Positions 1-6,839 of a stretch of DNA of 14,603 nt are shown here, piece by piece. The stretch is from contig JACMRO010000016.1 in NCBI GenBank assembly GCA_014376425.1, positions 1 through 14,603 on the forward strand. The letters run 5' to 3'. The notes under the pieces are model-generated. The model was not told the DNA's origin, did not search any database, and was given only the letters and a program-made list of their open reading frames with translations. Both the position numbers and the translations under genes were made by a program. Position 1 is the first letter of the stretch; every line of letters begins with the position of its first letter. The stretch comes from Rubritepida sp. GTDB taxonomy: Bacteria > Pseudomonadota > Alphaproteobacteria > Acetobacterales > Acetobacteraceae.

Positions 1-971
1 ACCTGCTCGATGGCAGTGATCAGCGCCGCCGCGGCGACCGGCTCGCCCAGATGTTCCAGCATCATCGCCGCCGCCCGGATGGTGGCGACGGGGTTGGCCA
101 CGCCCTTTCCGGCGATGCCGAAGGCCGAGCCGTGGATCGGTTCGAACATGCTGGGGTAACGCCGCGACGGGTCGAGATTGGCGGTCGGCGCCACGCCGAG
201 CGAACCGGCCACGGCGCCCGCCAGGTCGGACAGGATGTCGGCATGCAGGTTGGTGGCGACCACGGTGTCGATGCTCGCCGGGCGGCGCACCATCCGCGCG
301 GCCATGGCGTCCACCAGCTCCTTCTCCCAGGTCACGGTGGGATATTCGGCGGCGACCTCGGCGGCGATCTCGTCCCAGAAGACCATGCCGTGCTTTTGGG
401 CGTTGGACTTGGTGACCACCGTCAACAGGCGGCGGGGCCGGCGGGCCGCGATGTCGAAGGCGGTGCGCATGATGCGGGTGACGCCGGCGCGGGTGAAGAT
501 GGCGGTCTCGGTGGCGATCTCCTCCGGGTGGCCGCGATGCGCGCGGCCACCATGGCCCGCGTACTCACCCTCCGAATTCTCGCGCACGATCACCCAGTCG
601 ATGTCGCCGGGCGAGACTTCGCGCAGCGGGCTGGTCAGCCCCGGCAGCACGCGGGTTGGGCGGATGTTGGCGTATTGGTCGAAGCCCTGGCAGATGCGCA
701 GGCGCAGGCCCCACAGCGTCAGGTCGTCGGGCAGGTGCGCGTCGCCCACGGCGCCGAAGAAGATGGCGTCGAAGGGTTTCAGCGTGGTCAGCCCGTCCTC
801 CGGCATCATCCGGCCGGTCTCGCGGTAGTAATCGCTGCCCCAGGGAAAGGTCTCGACGTCGAGCGCGAAGCCCTGACGTTCGGCCAGCGCGGCGAGCACT
901 GCAAGCCCGGCGGGAATCACCTCCTGGCCAATGCCGTCCCCGGGGATGGCGGCGATGTGATGGCGGCGCAT
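1..971 (-). CDS. ttuC: Tartrate dehydrogenase/decarboxylase, partial at the C-terminus
   Basis: This is an NAD-dependent beta-decarboxylating dehydrogenase of the isocitrate/isopropylmalate family, most like tartrate dehydrogenase/D-malate dehydrogenase, which oxidises tartrate and can yield glycerate. The 323 residues in the window start MRRHHIAAIPGDGIGQEV, the family N-terminus. Further family signatures are LWGLRLRICQGFDQYANIRP (about 86-105), RENSEGEYAG (130-139), TKSN with the catalytic Lys188, LVDAMA with Asp221, ADILSD (244-249) with metal-binding Asp residues, and the NAD-binding EPIHGSAFGIAGKGVANP (277-294). The family is about 350-360 residues long, so roughly 30 C-terminal residues lie outside the window. 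The ATG at 971 has AAGGAG seven bases upstream. It diverges from glycerate kinase and pyruvate kinase genes, the ttuC/ttuD/ttuE set known from Agrobacterium vitis, which supports tartrate over isopropylmalate. D-malate remains a possible substrate. Confidence 0.9.
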   Translation of the reverse strand, partial: MRRHHIAAIPGDGIGQEVIPAGLAVLAALAERQGFALDVETFPWGSDYYRETGRMMPEDGLTTLKPFDAIFFGAVGDAHLPDDLTLWGLRLRICQGFDQYANIRPTRVLPGLTSPLREVSPGDIDWVIVRENSEGEYAGHGGRAHRGHPEEIATETAIFTRAGVTRIMRTAFDIAARRPRRLLTVVTKSNAQKHGMVFWDEIAAEVAAEYPTVTWEKELVDAMAARMVRRPASIDTVVATNLHADILSDLAGAVAGSLGVAPTANLDPSRRYPSMFEPIHGSAFGIAGKGVANPVATIRAAAMMLEHLGEPVAAAALITAIEQ

Positions 972-995
972 GGGCGTCTCCTTCGTGTGCCGGCC

Positions 996-1240
996 CTTGG
1001 CCGACATGCGTGGCACGGGTGCTTCCCGCCCTTGGCCGGCAAGCGTGATACAGTTGCGTCTCGGCGCTGGCTGGCAAGCGTAGCGTAGGGTGCGTACCGG
1101 CGCTGGCCGGCATGCGTGGCATAGTTCCATGCCAGCATGGACTGGCATGCGGGCATCGTCGCGCGCCGGCCTGGGCTGACACGCGAGGCAAAAGGCCTGC
1201 AGCCGCGCCGGCATGCGGCAGGGCTGGCAAGGGCTGCACC
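996..1240. repeat. Degenerate ~35-bp tandem repeats, seven units
   Basis: The gap between the divergent ttuC and ttuD genes (972-1305) is built mostly of an imperfect tandem repeat. Its core reads roughly CTGGCCGGCATGCGTGGCA. The CATGCG-like core (CATGCG, CAAGCG or CACGCG) occurs at 1005, 1040, 1075, 1111, 1146, 1180 and 1212, giving spacings of 35, 35, 36, 35, 34 and 32 bp. The first four units match best and the last ones decay. No convincing gene lies here: open frames through it are shadows created by the repeat. It could be a multi-site regulator-binding region for the divergent promoters or simply an expanded minisatellite. I cannot tell which from sequence alone. Confidence 0.7.
1128..1149. 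promoter_or_regulatory. Inverted repeat, candidate operator between ttuC and ttuD
   Basis: CATGCCAG, a 6-bp spacer and CTGGCATG form a perfect 8-bp-arm dyad. It lies 157 bp upstream of the ttuC start and 157 bp upstream of the ttuD start, so it is central to the divergent intergenic region. That position would suit a shared operator, for example for a tartrate-responsive regulator. The dyad falls where two tandem repeat units meet, so it may be a by-product of the repeat. No regulator gene is visible in the window. Confidence 0.35.
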
Positions 1241-1305
1241 CGTGCCGGGTTTGCGGTTATGGTGCAAGCCCGCGCAATGGCGCCGTTGTCGCGAGGAGGG
1301 CCGTA

Positions 1306-2580
1306 ATGAGTTGGGACGACAGGCGCGCCCATACCGCGCTGATGGGGATGTGGCACGCCGCCATCGCAGCGGCGGACCCGCTGACCTGCCTGGCGCCGCA
1401 TCTGCCGGAAAGGCCCCGCGGCCGCACCATCGTCGTCGGCGCCGGCAAGGCCGCGGCCAAGATGGCGCTGGCGGTGGAGCGCGCATGGGACGGGCCGCTC
1501 GAGGGGCTGGTCGTGGCGCCGCATGGCGCGGGGCTGCCGCTGTCACGCATCGGGTTGCGCTTCGGCAGCCATCCCACGCCCGATGCCGCCGGCGCCGCCG
1601 CGGCGGCCGACATGCTGGCGCTGATGCACGGACTGACCCCGGACGACCTGGTGCTGGCGCTGATTTCCGGCGGAGGATCCTCGCTATCCACCCTGCCGTC
1701 GGCCGGCCTGACGCTGGACGACATGATCGCCGTCAACCGCGAATTGCTGCGCAGCGGCGCGCCGATCGGGGCCATGAACTGCGTGCGAAAACACCTCTCG
1801 GCATTCTCGGGCGGCAGGCTGGCCGCGGCGGCCCACCCTGCCCGGGTGGTGACGCTGGCGATCTCCGATGTGCCGGGGGACGACCCCGGCACCATCGCGT
1901 CCGGCCCGACCGTGGCGGATGCCACGACATTCGCCCAGGCACGCGCGCTGGTGGCGCAGTACGGCATGGCGCTGCCCGAAGCGGCCAGCGCCCACCTCGC
2001 CGCCGCGGCCGACGAGACGCCCAAGGATGTAGCCAGCGATTTCCGCCTGATCGCCACACCGATGCTGGCGCTGGTGGCCATGGCACAGGCCGCGCGCGGC
2101 GCCGGCCTCACGCCGCTGATCATGGGCGACGCGCTGGAGGGCGAGGCGCGGCAGCTCGGCACCGCGCTGGCCGGCATCGCCCTCTCCGCCGCCACCCATG
2201 GCCACCCGCTGCCCGGCCCCTGCGTGCTGCTCTCGGGCGGCGAGACCACCGTGACGATGGCGCCGGGCGAGGTGGGCTCAGGCGGCCGGGGTACCGAATG
2301 CCTGCTGGGCCTGGCGCTGGCGCTGCGCGGCCACCCCGGCATCTGGGCGCTGTGCGCCGACACCGATGGCATCGACGGCCGCAGCGATGCCGCCGGCGCC
2401 TGGATCGCGCCTGGCACGCTGGCCGGGCTGGATGGCCAGGCGGCGCTGGTCGCGCACCGCAGCCACGACATCTTTGCCGCGGCCGGCACGTTGCTGGTCA
2501 CCGGCCCCACCCTCACCAACGTCAACGACGTGCGCGCCATCATCGTCGCGCCCGTGGCGCGCCGGCCGATGGCAGCTTAG
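1306..2580 (+). CDS. ttuD: Glycerate 2-kinase, MOFRL family (TtuD/GckA type)
   Basis: This enzyme phosphorylates D-glycerate with ATP to 2-phosphoglycerate in the cytoplasm. TtuD homologues were first described as hydroxypyruvate reductases, but the fold is that of the class II glycerate kinases. The 424-residue protein has the family landmarks in order: VVGAGKAAAKM (43-53) with the conserved Lys48, SGGGSS (121-126), MNCVRKHLS (157-165), ISDVPGDDPGTIASGPT (186-202), SGGETTV (310-316), GGRGTE (326-331), DTDGIDG (352-358) and GPTLTNVND (400-408). The length is normal for the family. I chose the ATG at 1306 because GAGGAGGG lies just upstream and the conserved sequence begins shortly after. The open frame extends further upstream only through the repeat region. 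Pyruvate kinase follows after 8 bp, so the two are surely co-transcribed. Confidence 0.93.
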   Translation: MSWDDRRAHTALMGMWHAAIAAADPLTCLAPHLPERPRGRTIVVGAGKAAAKMALAVERAWDGPLEGLVVAPHGAGLPLSRIGLRFGSHPTPDAAGAAAAADMLALMHGLTPDDLVLALISGGGSSLSTLPSAGLTLDDMIAVNRELLRSGAPIGAMNCVRKHLSAFSGGRLAAAAHPARVVTLAISDVPGDDPGTIASGPTVADATTFAQARALVAQYGMALPEAASAHLAAAADETPKDVASDFRLIATPMLALVAMAQAARGAGLTPLIMGDALEGEARQLGTALAGIALSAATHGHPLPGPCVLLSGGETTVTMAPGEVGSGGRGTECLLGLALALRGHPGIWALCADTDGIDGRSDAAGAWIAPGTLAGLDGQAALVAHRSHDIFAAAGTLLVTGPTLTNVNDVRAIIVAPVARRPMAA

Positions 2581-2588
2581 GAGAACCC

Positions 2589-4022
2589 ATGGCCCGCATC
2601 CCGCTCCGCCGCCACCGCCGCACCAAGATCATCGCCACGCTGGGGCCGGCCAGCGCCAGTGCCGAGATGATCGAGAAGCTGTTCCGCGCCGGCGCCGACG
2701 TCTTCCGGCTGAATTTTTCCCATGGCAGCCACGAGGTGCATGCGGCGACCCTGGCCGCCATCCGCGCCGTGGAAACCAGGCTCGGGCGCCCGATCGGCGT
2801 GCTGGCCGATGTTCAGGGCCCCAAGCTGCGCGTCGGCAAGTTCGGCGGTGGCCGCGTCACACTGGCCAGCGGCGCGCAATTTCGGCTCGACCTCAACCCG
2901 ACGCCGGGCGACGCGCGGCGCGTGCAGCTGCCGCACCCCGAGATCATCAACGCCGCCCGCATTGGCACCACGCTGCTGCTGGATGACGGCAAGCTGCGGC
3001 TTCGCGTCATCCGCGTGCGCGAAAACGACCACCTGGAAACCGAGGTGATCAACGGCGGCGCCCTGTCCGACCGCAAGGGCGTCAACGTGCCCGACGTGCC
3101 GCTGCCCATCCCGGCGCTGACGGTGAAGGACCGCGCCGATCTCGACTTCATCCTGCCGTTGGGCATCGAGTACATCGGCCTGAGCTTCGTGCAGCGCGCC
3201 GAGGACGTGGCCGAGGCGATCGAGATCGCCGCCGGCCGCGCCCTCATCATGGTCAAGATGGAAAAGCCGCAGGCGGTGGAGAACATGGACGCGATCCTGG
3301 CGCTGGCCGATTGCGTCATGGTCGCCCGCGGCGACCTGGGCGTGGAGCTGCCGACCGAGGAGGTGCCCTTGGTTCAGAAGCGTATCGTGCGTGCCGCCCG
3401 CGCCTTGGGTAAGCCTGTCGTGGTGGCCACGCAGATGCTGGAGAGCATGATCACCGCCCCCACGCCGACCCGGGCCGAGGCGTCGGACGTGGCGACCGCG
3501 GTGTTCGACGGCGCCGATTGCGTGATGCTCTCGGCCGAGACCGCGGCCGGGCAGTTTCCGCTCGAATCAGTGGAGATGATGAACCGCATCGTCGCCCGCG
3601 TGGAGCAGGACCCGGGCTGGCGCACCCTGACCGACGCGGCGCGGCCCGAGCCCGAGGCTAACAGCGCATCGGCCATCGCCGCGGCTGCCCGCCAGGTGGC
3701 GCACACCATCGGCGCCCAGGCCATCGCCACTTTCAGCCAGACCGGCAGCACTACGCTGCGGGTAGCGCGGGAGCGGCCGGACGTGCCCATTCTGGGCCTG
3801 ACCCAGACGGCGCAGGCGGCGCGTCGCATGGCCTGCATCTGGGGTGTTCACCCCGCGGTGGTGGAGGAAATCCATTCGATGACCGAGATGGTCAGCCGGG
3901 CGGCGAAGGCCGCGCTGGCGGAGGGCTTCGCCCGGGCTGGCGAGGAGATCGTGGTGACCGCGGGCGTGCCGTTTGGGACACCGGGGACGACCAACGCATT
4001 GCGCGTCGCCATCGTGAAATAG
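2589..4022 (+). CDS. pyk: Pyruvate kinase (TtuE type)
   Basis: This enzyme transfers the phosphate of phosphoenolpyruvate to ADP, giving pyruvate and ATP. The 477-residue protein carries RTKIIATLGP (11-20), FRLNFSHG (39-46), LADVQGPKLRVG (72-83), MVKMEKPQAVENMD (221-234) with the catalytic Lys223 and Glu225, VARGDLGVELP (245-255) with the metal-binding Asp249, ATQMLESM (280-287) with Thr281, and PTPTRAEASDVATAVFDGADCVMLSAETAAG (291-321). The C-terminal domain ends in GTPGTTN, as in bacterial enzymes, and there is no extra PEP-utiliser domain. The ATG at 2589 follows AGGAG that overlaps the stop of the glycerate kinase gene. The open frame continues far upstream, but that part is a shadow over ttuD. 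Its place in a tartrate cluster suggests a catabolic isozyme like TtuE rather than the only housekeeping enzyme. Confidence 0.96.
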   Translation: MARIPLRRHRRTKIIATLGPASASAEMIEKLFRAGADVFRLNFSHGSHEVHAATLAAIRAVETRLGRPIGVLADVQGPKLRVGKFGGGRVTLASGAQFRLDLNPTPGDARRVQLPHPEIINAARIGTTLLLDDGKLRLRVIRVRENDHLETEVINGGALSDRKGVNVPDVPLPIPALTVKDRADLDFILPLGIEYIGLSFVQRAEDVAEAIEIAAGRALIMVKMEKPQAVENMDAILALADCVMVARGDLGVELPTEEVPLVQKRIVRAARALGKPVVVATQMLESMITAPTPTRAEASDVATAVFDGADCVMLSAETAAGQFPLESVEMMNRIVARVEQDPGWRTLTDAARPEPEANSASAIAAAARQVAHTIGAQAIATFSQTGSTTLRVARERPDVPILGLTQTAQAARRMACIWGVHPAVVEEIHSMTEMVSRAAKAALAEGFARAGEEIVVTAGVPFGTPGTTNALRVAIVK

Positions 4023-4121
4023 CGGGGTACTGTCGCCCGCGCGCATCGCTGCCGCGCCGATGTCGCGTGCGGCTACCGGTTCGGCTGGCAACCGCATGAT
4101 GATCTGGTAGATGCATTCGCC

Positions 4122-4487
4122 ATGAAGCTGATCCGCATCCTGGCCGTGATGGCCGCCCTCGCCGTGTATCACGCCCCCCTGGCATTCGCGCAGCGCAGCG
4201 GGCTTTATGACATCTCCGGCACCAACCCGGATGGCAGCCTTTACAATGGCACCCTGTCGCTCAGCCAGGTCGGCGGCACCAGCTTCCGGCTGACCTGGAA
4301 TGTGGGCACCAACGCCATCGAGGGCGTGGGCATGGTCAGCGGGTTGACGCTCGCGGTAGTGTTTTCTCTGGGCGAGAATCAGACGGCGATGGGGATGTAC
4401 GACCTTCGGCCGAGCGGTGAACTGTCGGGCATCTGGACGGTGATTGGCAGCCAGGCGACGGGAACGGAAATCGCCCGGCCGCGCTGA
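4122..4487 (+). CDS. Small secreted protein of unknown function
   Basis: The 121-residue product begins with a typical Sec signal peptide, MKLIRILAVMAALAVYHAPLAFA, with probable cleavage after AFA at residue 23. The mature part of about 98 residues is rich in Gly, Thr and short beta-prone stretches: GLYDISGTNPDGSLYNGTLSL, then FRLTWNVGTNAIEGVGMVSG, LAVVF, and a closing GIWTV..QATGTE. The pattern resembles small periplasmic proteins of alphaproteobacteria that are often annotated only as hypothetical or loosely as fibronectin-binding, but I do not recognise a function. It contains no cysteine. There is no clear Shine-Dalgarno sequence, and 99 bp separate it from pyruvate kinase, so it may be its own unit. 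It converges with the Lrp/AsnC gene. Confidence 0.75.
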   Translation: MKLIRILAVMAALAVYHAPLAFAQRSGLYDISGTNPDGSLYNGTLSLSQVGGTSFRLTWNVGTNAIEGVGMVSGLTLAVVFSLGENQTAMGMYDLRPSGELSGIWTVIGSQATGTEIARPR

Positions 4488-4598
4488 GCCGAGTGTCCCT
4501 GTAAGCGCACCGCGGCTGGGCCGCAGCGTGGTAACATTCAGCGGGCGCGTCGTATCGTCCGCCTCAGCAGGTGCGGGCGGTGATGTCGATCGTCATCG

Positions 4599-5072
4599 CT
4601 ATTCGTCCTCCTCATCCTCCACCGGTGCCACCGGCAGCAAGCTCGTCTCCTTGATCGAGCTCAGGGCCACATCCACCGCAAGCCGCTCCAGCCCCGGCAG
4701 GGTGCGGAGTTCGGCGCTGACGAACTCCTCCAAGGCCGGCATGTCCGGCAGCCGCAGCTTGACCAGATAGCTCCAGTTGCCGGTGACATGGTGGCATTCC
4801 ATCACCGCCTCGTGCTGCGCCATTGCGGCGCGGAAGGCGGCATCGGCCTCGCCCGGCTTCAGCGCCAGCCGCACGAAGGCCAACAGCGGGCAGCCGGCCT
4901 GCTTCGGGTCGAGCCGGGCGTGCCAGCCGATGATGACGCCGCGCTCTTCCAGCCGCTTTTGCCGCTCGGCGGTGGCGGAGACGGAGAGGCCAGCGATCTT
5001 GGCCAGCTCCGCCAGCCCCGCCGCGCCATCCTCCTGCACGGCAATGGCGATTTTTCGGTCGATTTCATCCAT
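4599..5072 (-). CDS. Lrp/AsnC family transcriptional regulator
   Basis: This is a feast/famine-type DNA-binding regulator of 157 residues. The N-terminal winged helix-turn-helix is MDEIDRKIAIAVQEDGAAGLAELAKIAGLSVSATAERQKRLEERGVIIGWHARLDP (1-56). The C-terminal ligand-binding RAM domain spans about 64-140 and includes the typical VTGNWSYLVKLRLPD (96-110). The tail VEDEEDE is unusually acidic and not part of the fold. Such proteins act as dimers or octamers that sense amino acids. The gene lies downstream of and on the same strand as an amino acid decarboxylase, so control of that gene or its substrate pathway is possible, but a terminator separates them. The ATG at 5072 is the natural family start. 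I see no strong ribosome-binding site. Confidence 0.92.
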   Translation of the reverse strand: MDEIDRKIAIAVQEDGAAGLAELAKIAGLSVSATAERQKRLEERGVIIGWHARLDPKQAGCPLLAFVRLALKPGEADAAFRAAMAQHEAVMECHHVTGNWSYLVKLRLPDMPALEEFVSAELRTLPGLERLAVDVALSSIKETSLLPVAPVEDEEDE

Positions 5073-5233
5073 GGCCGAACGTAACGCGGCTGTGGGGTTG
5101 CTACCAGCGCATCGCTGCGGTGAGGGACGTTGACAGGAGGAGCATAAGGCAGATCAGCCGTTTCAGCTTCGGCACCCCCAATACTCATGGATAGCGCCCG
5201 GACGGTTGACGAACCCTGCGAACCTGCCGATCG

Positions 5234-5277
5234 AAAAAGCCGTGCCGGCCGGCGGGCATGTGGCGTCCCCGCCGGCC
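5234..5277 (-). terminator. Rho-independent terminator of the decarboxylase gene
   Basis: On the minus strand, eight bases after the decarboxylase stop codon, GGCCGGCGGG (5277-5268) pairs perfectly with CCCGCCGGCC (5256-5247) around an 11-base loop. Eight bases later comes a run of five T (5238-5234). The 10-bp all-GC stem is very stable. The spacing to the T-run is a little long, but the position directly after the stop supports termination. Confidence 0.75.
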
Positions 5278-5284
5278 ATAACAG

Positions 5285-6415
5285 TCAGATGTAATGCTCT
5301 TCCAGCGGTGCGAAGCCGTTGAAGCGCTGGCTGGCATAGGTGGTGACATAGGCGCCGGTTGAGAGGATCTCCACCCGGTCACCTTCGGTCAATGCCTCCG
5401 GCAGGCGGTAGTTTGAGCGCTCGTACAGCGTGTCCACGCTGTCGCAGGTGGGGCCCGCGATGGTCACCGGGCCTTCGCGCCCGCCATCACGCGGGGTGCG
5501 GAAGGCGTAGCGGATCGCCTCACCCTCGGTCTCGGCCAAACCACCGAAACGGCCGATGTCGAGATACACCCAGCGCACCGGGTCGCCCTCGCTCTTGCGG
5601 GAGACGAGCACAACCTCGGACACTACGGTGCCGGCATCGGCGACCAGGAAGCGGCCAGGCTCGATCACGATCTCAGGCAGCGCGTTGCCGAAATGCTCGG
5701 CCATGGCGCCCATGATCGCGGCACCGATCTCCTCGATTTCAGGCACTTCCGACTTGTAGTGCACCGGGTAGCCGCCGCCGAGATTAACCATGCGCAGCTT
5801 GATGCCCGCCGCCTTCAGGTCCGAAAACAGCATGCCGACCTTTGCGATCGCCGCCTTGTAGGGCGCCGTCGCGGTCTGCTGGCTGCCGACATGAAAGGAG
5901 ATGCCGAAGGCGTCGAGGCCGAGTTGATCGGCGAGGAGCATCAGCTTCTTTGCCATCTCCGCCTCGCAGCCGAACTTCTTCGACAGCGGCCATTCGGCGC
6001 CTTCATTTTCGACGAAAACTCGGCAATAGACCCGTGCACCGGGCGCCGAGCGGACCAGCTTGTGCAGCTCCGCCTCGCTGTCGAAGGCGAACATGCGCAC
6101 CCCGGCAGCGAAGGCCGCGGCAATATCCCGCTCCTTCTTGATCGTGTTGCCATAGCTGATCCGCGCGGGGTTGGCGCCCGCGGCAAGGCACATTTGCACC
6201 TCCTGCCAGGATGCGGCGTCGAAGAAGGAGCCGAGCCCGGTAAGCCGATCCAGAATCGGGGCACCAGGATTCGCCTTCACAGCGTAATAGATCCGGGCAA
6301 GCGGCAAGGCTGCCTGCAGTCGCCGGTAATTCTCGGCGACGCGATCTACATCCAGCACCAGGCACGGCGATGCCGGCTGCATGTCGGCCAGATAGCGAGC
6401 AACCTTATCGGTCAT
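5285..6415 (-). CDS. Ornithine/lysine decarboxylase, PLP fold type III
   Basis: This cytoplasmic enzyme decarboxylates ornithine to putrescine, and in several bacterial relatives also lysine to cadaverine. It feeds polyamine synthesis. The 376-residue protein has the alanine-racemase-like barrel and C-terminal beta domain of eukaryote-like decarboxylases. Landmarks are YYAVKANP (43-50) with the PLP Lys47, FDAAS (65-69), ISFHVGSQ (172-179), LGGGYP (212-217), IEPGRFLV (251-258), GPTCDSVDTLY (321-331) with the active-site Cys324 and Asp325, and TGAYVTTYA (353-361). The open frame reaches 6472, but the ATG at 6415 has GGAAAGGA about 8 bases upstream and gives the usual family N-terminus MTDKVARYLADMQPASPCLVLDVD. 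Ornithine versus lysine preference cannot be read from the motifs. A structured leader precedes it and a strong terminator follows. Confidence 0.94.
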   Translation of the reverse strand: MTDKVARYLADMQPASPCLVLDVDRVAENYRRLQAALPLARIYYAVKANPGAPILDRLTGLGSFFDAASWQEVQMCLAAGANPARISYGNTIKKERDIAAAFAAGVRMFAFDSEAELHKLVRSAPGARVYCRVFVENEGAEWPLSKKFGCEAEMAKKLMLLADQLGLDAFGISFHVGSQQTATAPYKAAIAKVGMLFSDLKAAGIKLRMVNLGGGYPVHYKSEVPEIEEIGAAIMGAMAEHFGNALPEIVIEPGRFLVADAGTVVSEVVLVSRKSEGDPVRWVYLDIGRFGGLAETEGEAIRYAFRTPRDGGREGPVTIAGPTCDSVDTLYERSNYRLPEALTEGDRVEILSTGAYVTTYASQRFNGFAPLEEHYI

Positions 6416-6502
6416 CGCACCATCCTTTCCAATAGAAGGAACCAGCCCGCGCCATGGCGGGAGGGGCCCCAAGTTGACGAACGGTCGAACGAACCAGCGA
6501 CC

Positions 6503-6625
6503 AAAAAATCACCGGACGGTGTGAACCACCCGGGGCTGCCAGAACACTTGACGTCGTTGCGTAAACCTTGCGCCGCGGTGGTTGTTCCAACGAACAACCC
6601 CGTGGGCCTGGGGCCAGGGGCACGT
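6503..6625 (-). ncRNA. Structured 5' leader of the decarboxylase, candidate speF-type RNA
   Basis: On the minus strand the decarboxylase mRNA leader has several strong hairpins. At 6624-6601 CGTG and CACG close a symmetric hairpin with an inner CCTGG/CCAGG stem. Immediately after it, GGTTGTTC (6599-6592), loop GTTG and GAACAACC (6587-6580) form a perfect 8-bp stem. Further down, CACC (6521-6518) can pair either with GGTG upstream (6530-6527) or with GGTG downstream (6513-6510). The second pairing is followed at once by a run of six T (6508-6503), which looks like an attenuator. A cis-regulatory RNA called the speF motif is known upstream of alphaproteobacterial ornithine decarboxylase genes, so the position fits. 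I cannot confirm a match to its covariance model by eye. Confidence 0.5.
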
Positions 6626-6780
6626 GCGTACTGCGTCTGTGGATGAGATATGTGCATCAGCACCCCGACGCAAGGGTTAATTACCCCAGCACCAGATATT
6701 TTTCGTGTGAACCCGGGGGTGTCGCCGGAAAGGTGCCGGCTAATTCAGTCGGTCGCGCCGGTAACACCGGAAGGTCGCCA

Positions 6781-6796
6781 GAGTTTCCGGAAACTC
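6781..6796. repeat. Perfect 16-base palindrome
   Basis: GAGTTTCCGGAAACTC is its own reverse complement over all 16 bases. It lies downstream of the repeat-protein gene and beyond its terminator hairpin, in the gap shared with the decarboxylase promoter side. It could be a dimer-binding operator or a second stem behind the terminator. There is no further copy in the window that I noticed. Confidence 0.5.
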
Positions 6797-6805
6797 ACCG
6801 TGAGG

Positions 6806-6832
6806 CTGAAAGGCCCGATCCGAAGATCGGGC
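6806..6832 (-). terminator. Hairpin with UUCG tetraloop, likely terminator of the repeat-protein gene
   Basis: On the minus strand, seven bases after the stop codon, GCCCGATC (6832-6825) and GATCGGGC (6820-6813) form a perfect 8-bp stem closed by the extra-stable loop TTCG, followed by CTTTCAG. The T-run is short, so termination strength is uncertain, but stem, loop and position are typical. Confidence 0.6.
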
Positions 6833-6839
6833 AGTTCGC

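Larger units (their letters stand above)
6416..6839. other. Intergenic stretch upstream of the decarboxylase, without a convincing gene
   Basis: This 424-bp gap holds the decarboxylase leader (6503-6625) and the terminator hairpin of the repeat-protein gene (6806-6832). Between them, around 6675-6713, lies the only AT-richer patch of the region. A weak minus-strand promoter-like pair, TTGCGT, 17 bases, TATCTC, falls at about 6673-6645, but it matches the consensus poorly. A perfect 16-base palindrome sits at 6781-6796. Open frames here, including one on the minus strand that runs to an ATGA overlap with the decarboxylase start, have no recognisable protein character. Confidence 0.6.

Noticed and set aside
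51..1088. Long plus-strand open frame opposite ttuC
   Set aside because: Antisense shadow of a clear tartrate dehydrogenase in high-GC DNA. It shows no recognisable domain.
1257..2543. Long minus-strand open frame opposite the glycerate kinase gene
   Set aside because: It mirrors the codon pattern of the real gene and has Ser/Pro-rich sequence without motifs.
1137..2588. Upstream extension of the pyruvate kinase open frame
   Set aside because: It runs in another frame over the glycerate kinase gene and reads as Arg/Gly-rich low-complexity sequence. The real start at 2589 has a ribosome-binding site and the family N-terminus.
4512..4524. Hairpin GCGGC-TGG-GCCGC between the small secreted protein and the AsnC gene
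   Set aside because: Short stem with a three-base loop and no T-run on either strand. It is too weak to call a terminator.
5130..5135. TTGACA resembling a -35 box on the plus strand
   Set aside because: No plausible -10 box at 16-18 bp and no plus-strand gene follows.
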